DNA of 5,478 nucleotides, from assembly GCA_900543365.1 (NCBI GenBank), contig UQRG01000107.1, positions 1-5,478 of the forward strand, in the 5' to 3' direction. The notes below the pieces were generated by a model that searched no databases, was not told where the DNA came from, and saw nothing but the letters and a program-made list of their open reading frames with translations. Of this stretch, positions 5,379 through 5,478 are shown piece after piece; position 1 is the first letter of the stretch; the number at the start of each line of letters is the position of its first letter. The position numbers were made by a program, and so were the translations under genes. The stretch comes from an uncultured Eubacterium sp. GTDB taxonomy: Bacteria > Bacillota > Clostridia > Lachnospirales > CAG-274.

Positions 5379-5407
5379 ATTTTAACATTCAACAAAATTT
5401 ATGTCAA
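5379..5407 (-). promoter_or_regulatory. Sigma-A promoter of the NusG_II - Gx operon
   Basis: Reading leftward, TTGACA (5407-5402), 17 nt, and TAAAAT (5384-5379) match the housekeeping consensus except for one base in the -10. The predicted start near 5372 leaves a leader of about 26 nt. The remaining 71 bases to the right edge are AT-rich, with no gene or clear signal. Confidence 0.78.
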
Positions 5408-5478
5408 CAATATAAAATTTAAACTAAATTATATATGTCTTTTTGACTATCTTTTTATATCTTCTTAAATGTCCGCAA

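Noticed and set aside
5443..5471. Rightward promoter near the right edge (TTGACT, 17 nt, TAAATG)
   Set aside because: The -10 is poor and no rightward gene can be seen before the window ends, so there is nothing to support it.

Overview
The window is very AT-rich, and its genes start behind strong Shine-Dalgarno sites (AAGGAGGT and GGAGG types). Its families are a NusG domain II protein, a Gx/heptaprenyl diphosphate synthase component I-like membrane protein and a MATE exporter. Together these point to a low-GC Firmicute, most likely an anaerobe of class Clostridia. I cannot name a genus. No rRNA, tRNA, CRISPR array, transposase or phage gene was seen.

Left half (about 1-2930): a divergent locus built around a DUF2589-type protein family. 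Reading right, a well-expressed-looking gene (1717-2823) encodes a 368-residue protein with the full DUF2589 core, a coiled coil and a C-terminal extension, and ends at a strong intrinsic terminator. Reading left from the same 186-bp intergenic region, a tightly overlapping three-gene operon encodes a 277-residue paralog, a 97-residue protein of unknown family, and a 130-residue protein. By eye, the last looks like a third, minimal copy of the same core. The consecutive genes of this operon overlap by exactly 11 nt at nearly identical junctions. The function of DUF2589 proteins is not established to my knowledge. The three-paralog-plus-small-partner layout suggests a multi-subunit assembly and is the most interesting part of the window.

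Right half (2986-5346): all leftward. A NusG domain II protein (5346-4963) is translationally coupled to a Gx transporter family membrane protein (4985-4455). They are driven by a near-consensus sigma-A promoter and closed by an intrinsic terminator. This pair is a recurring partnership in Firmicutes linked to flavin or electron-transfer functions. Next comes a MATE-family multidrug/cation antiporter (4362-2986) with its own exact-consensus promoter (TTGACA, 17 nt, TATAAT). The MATE gene converges on the DUF2589 gene. Nothing ties the right half functionally to the left half.

Several start codons were moved inward from the longest open frames because ribosome binding sites or promoter elements fix them: 424, 1717, 4362 and 4985. 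There is no gene-free stretch over 300 bases.
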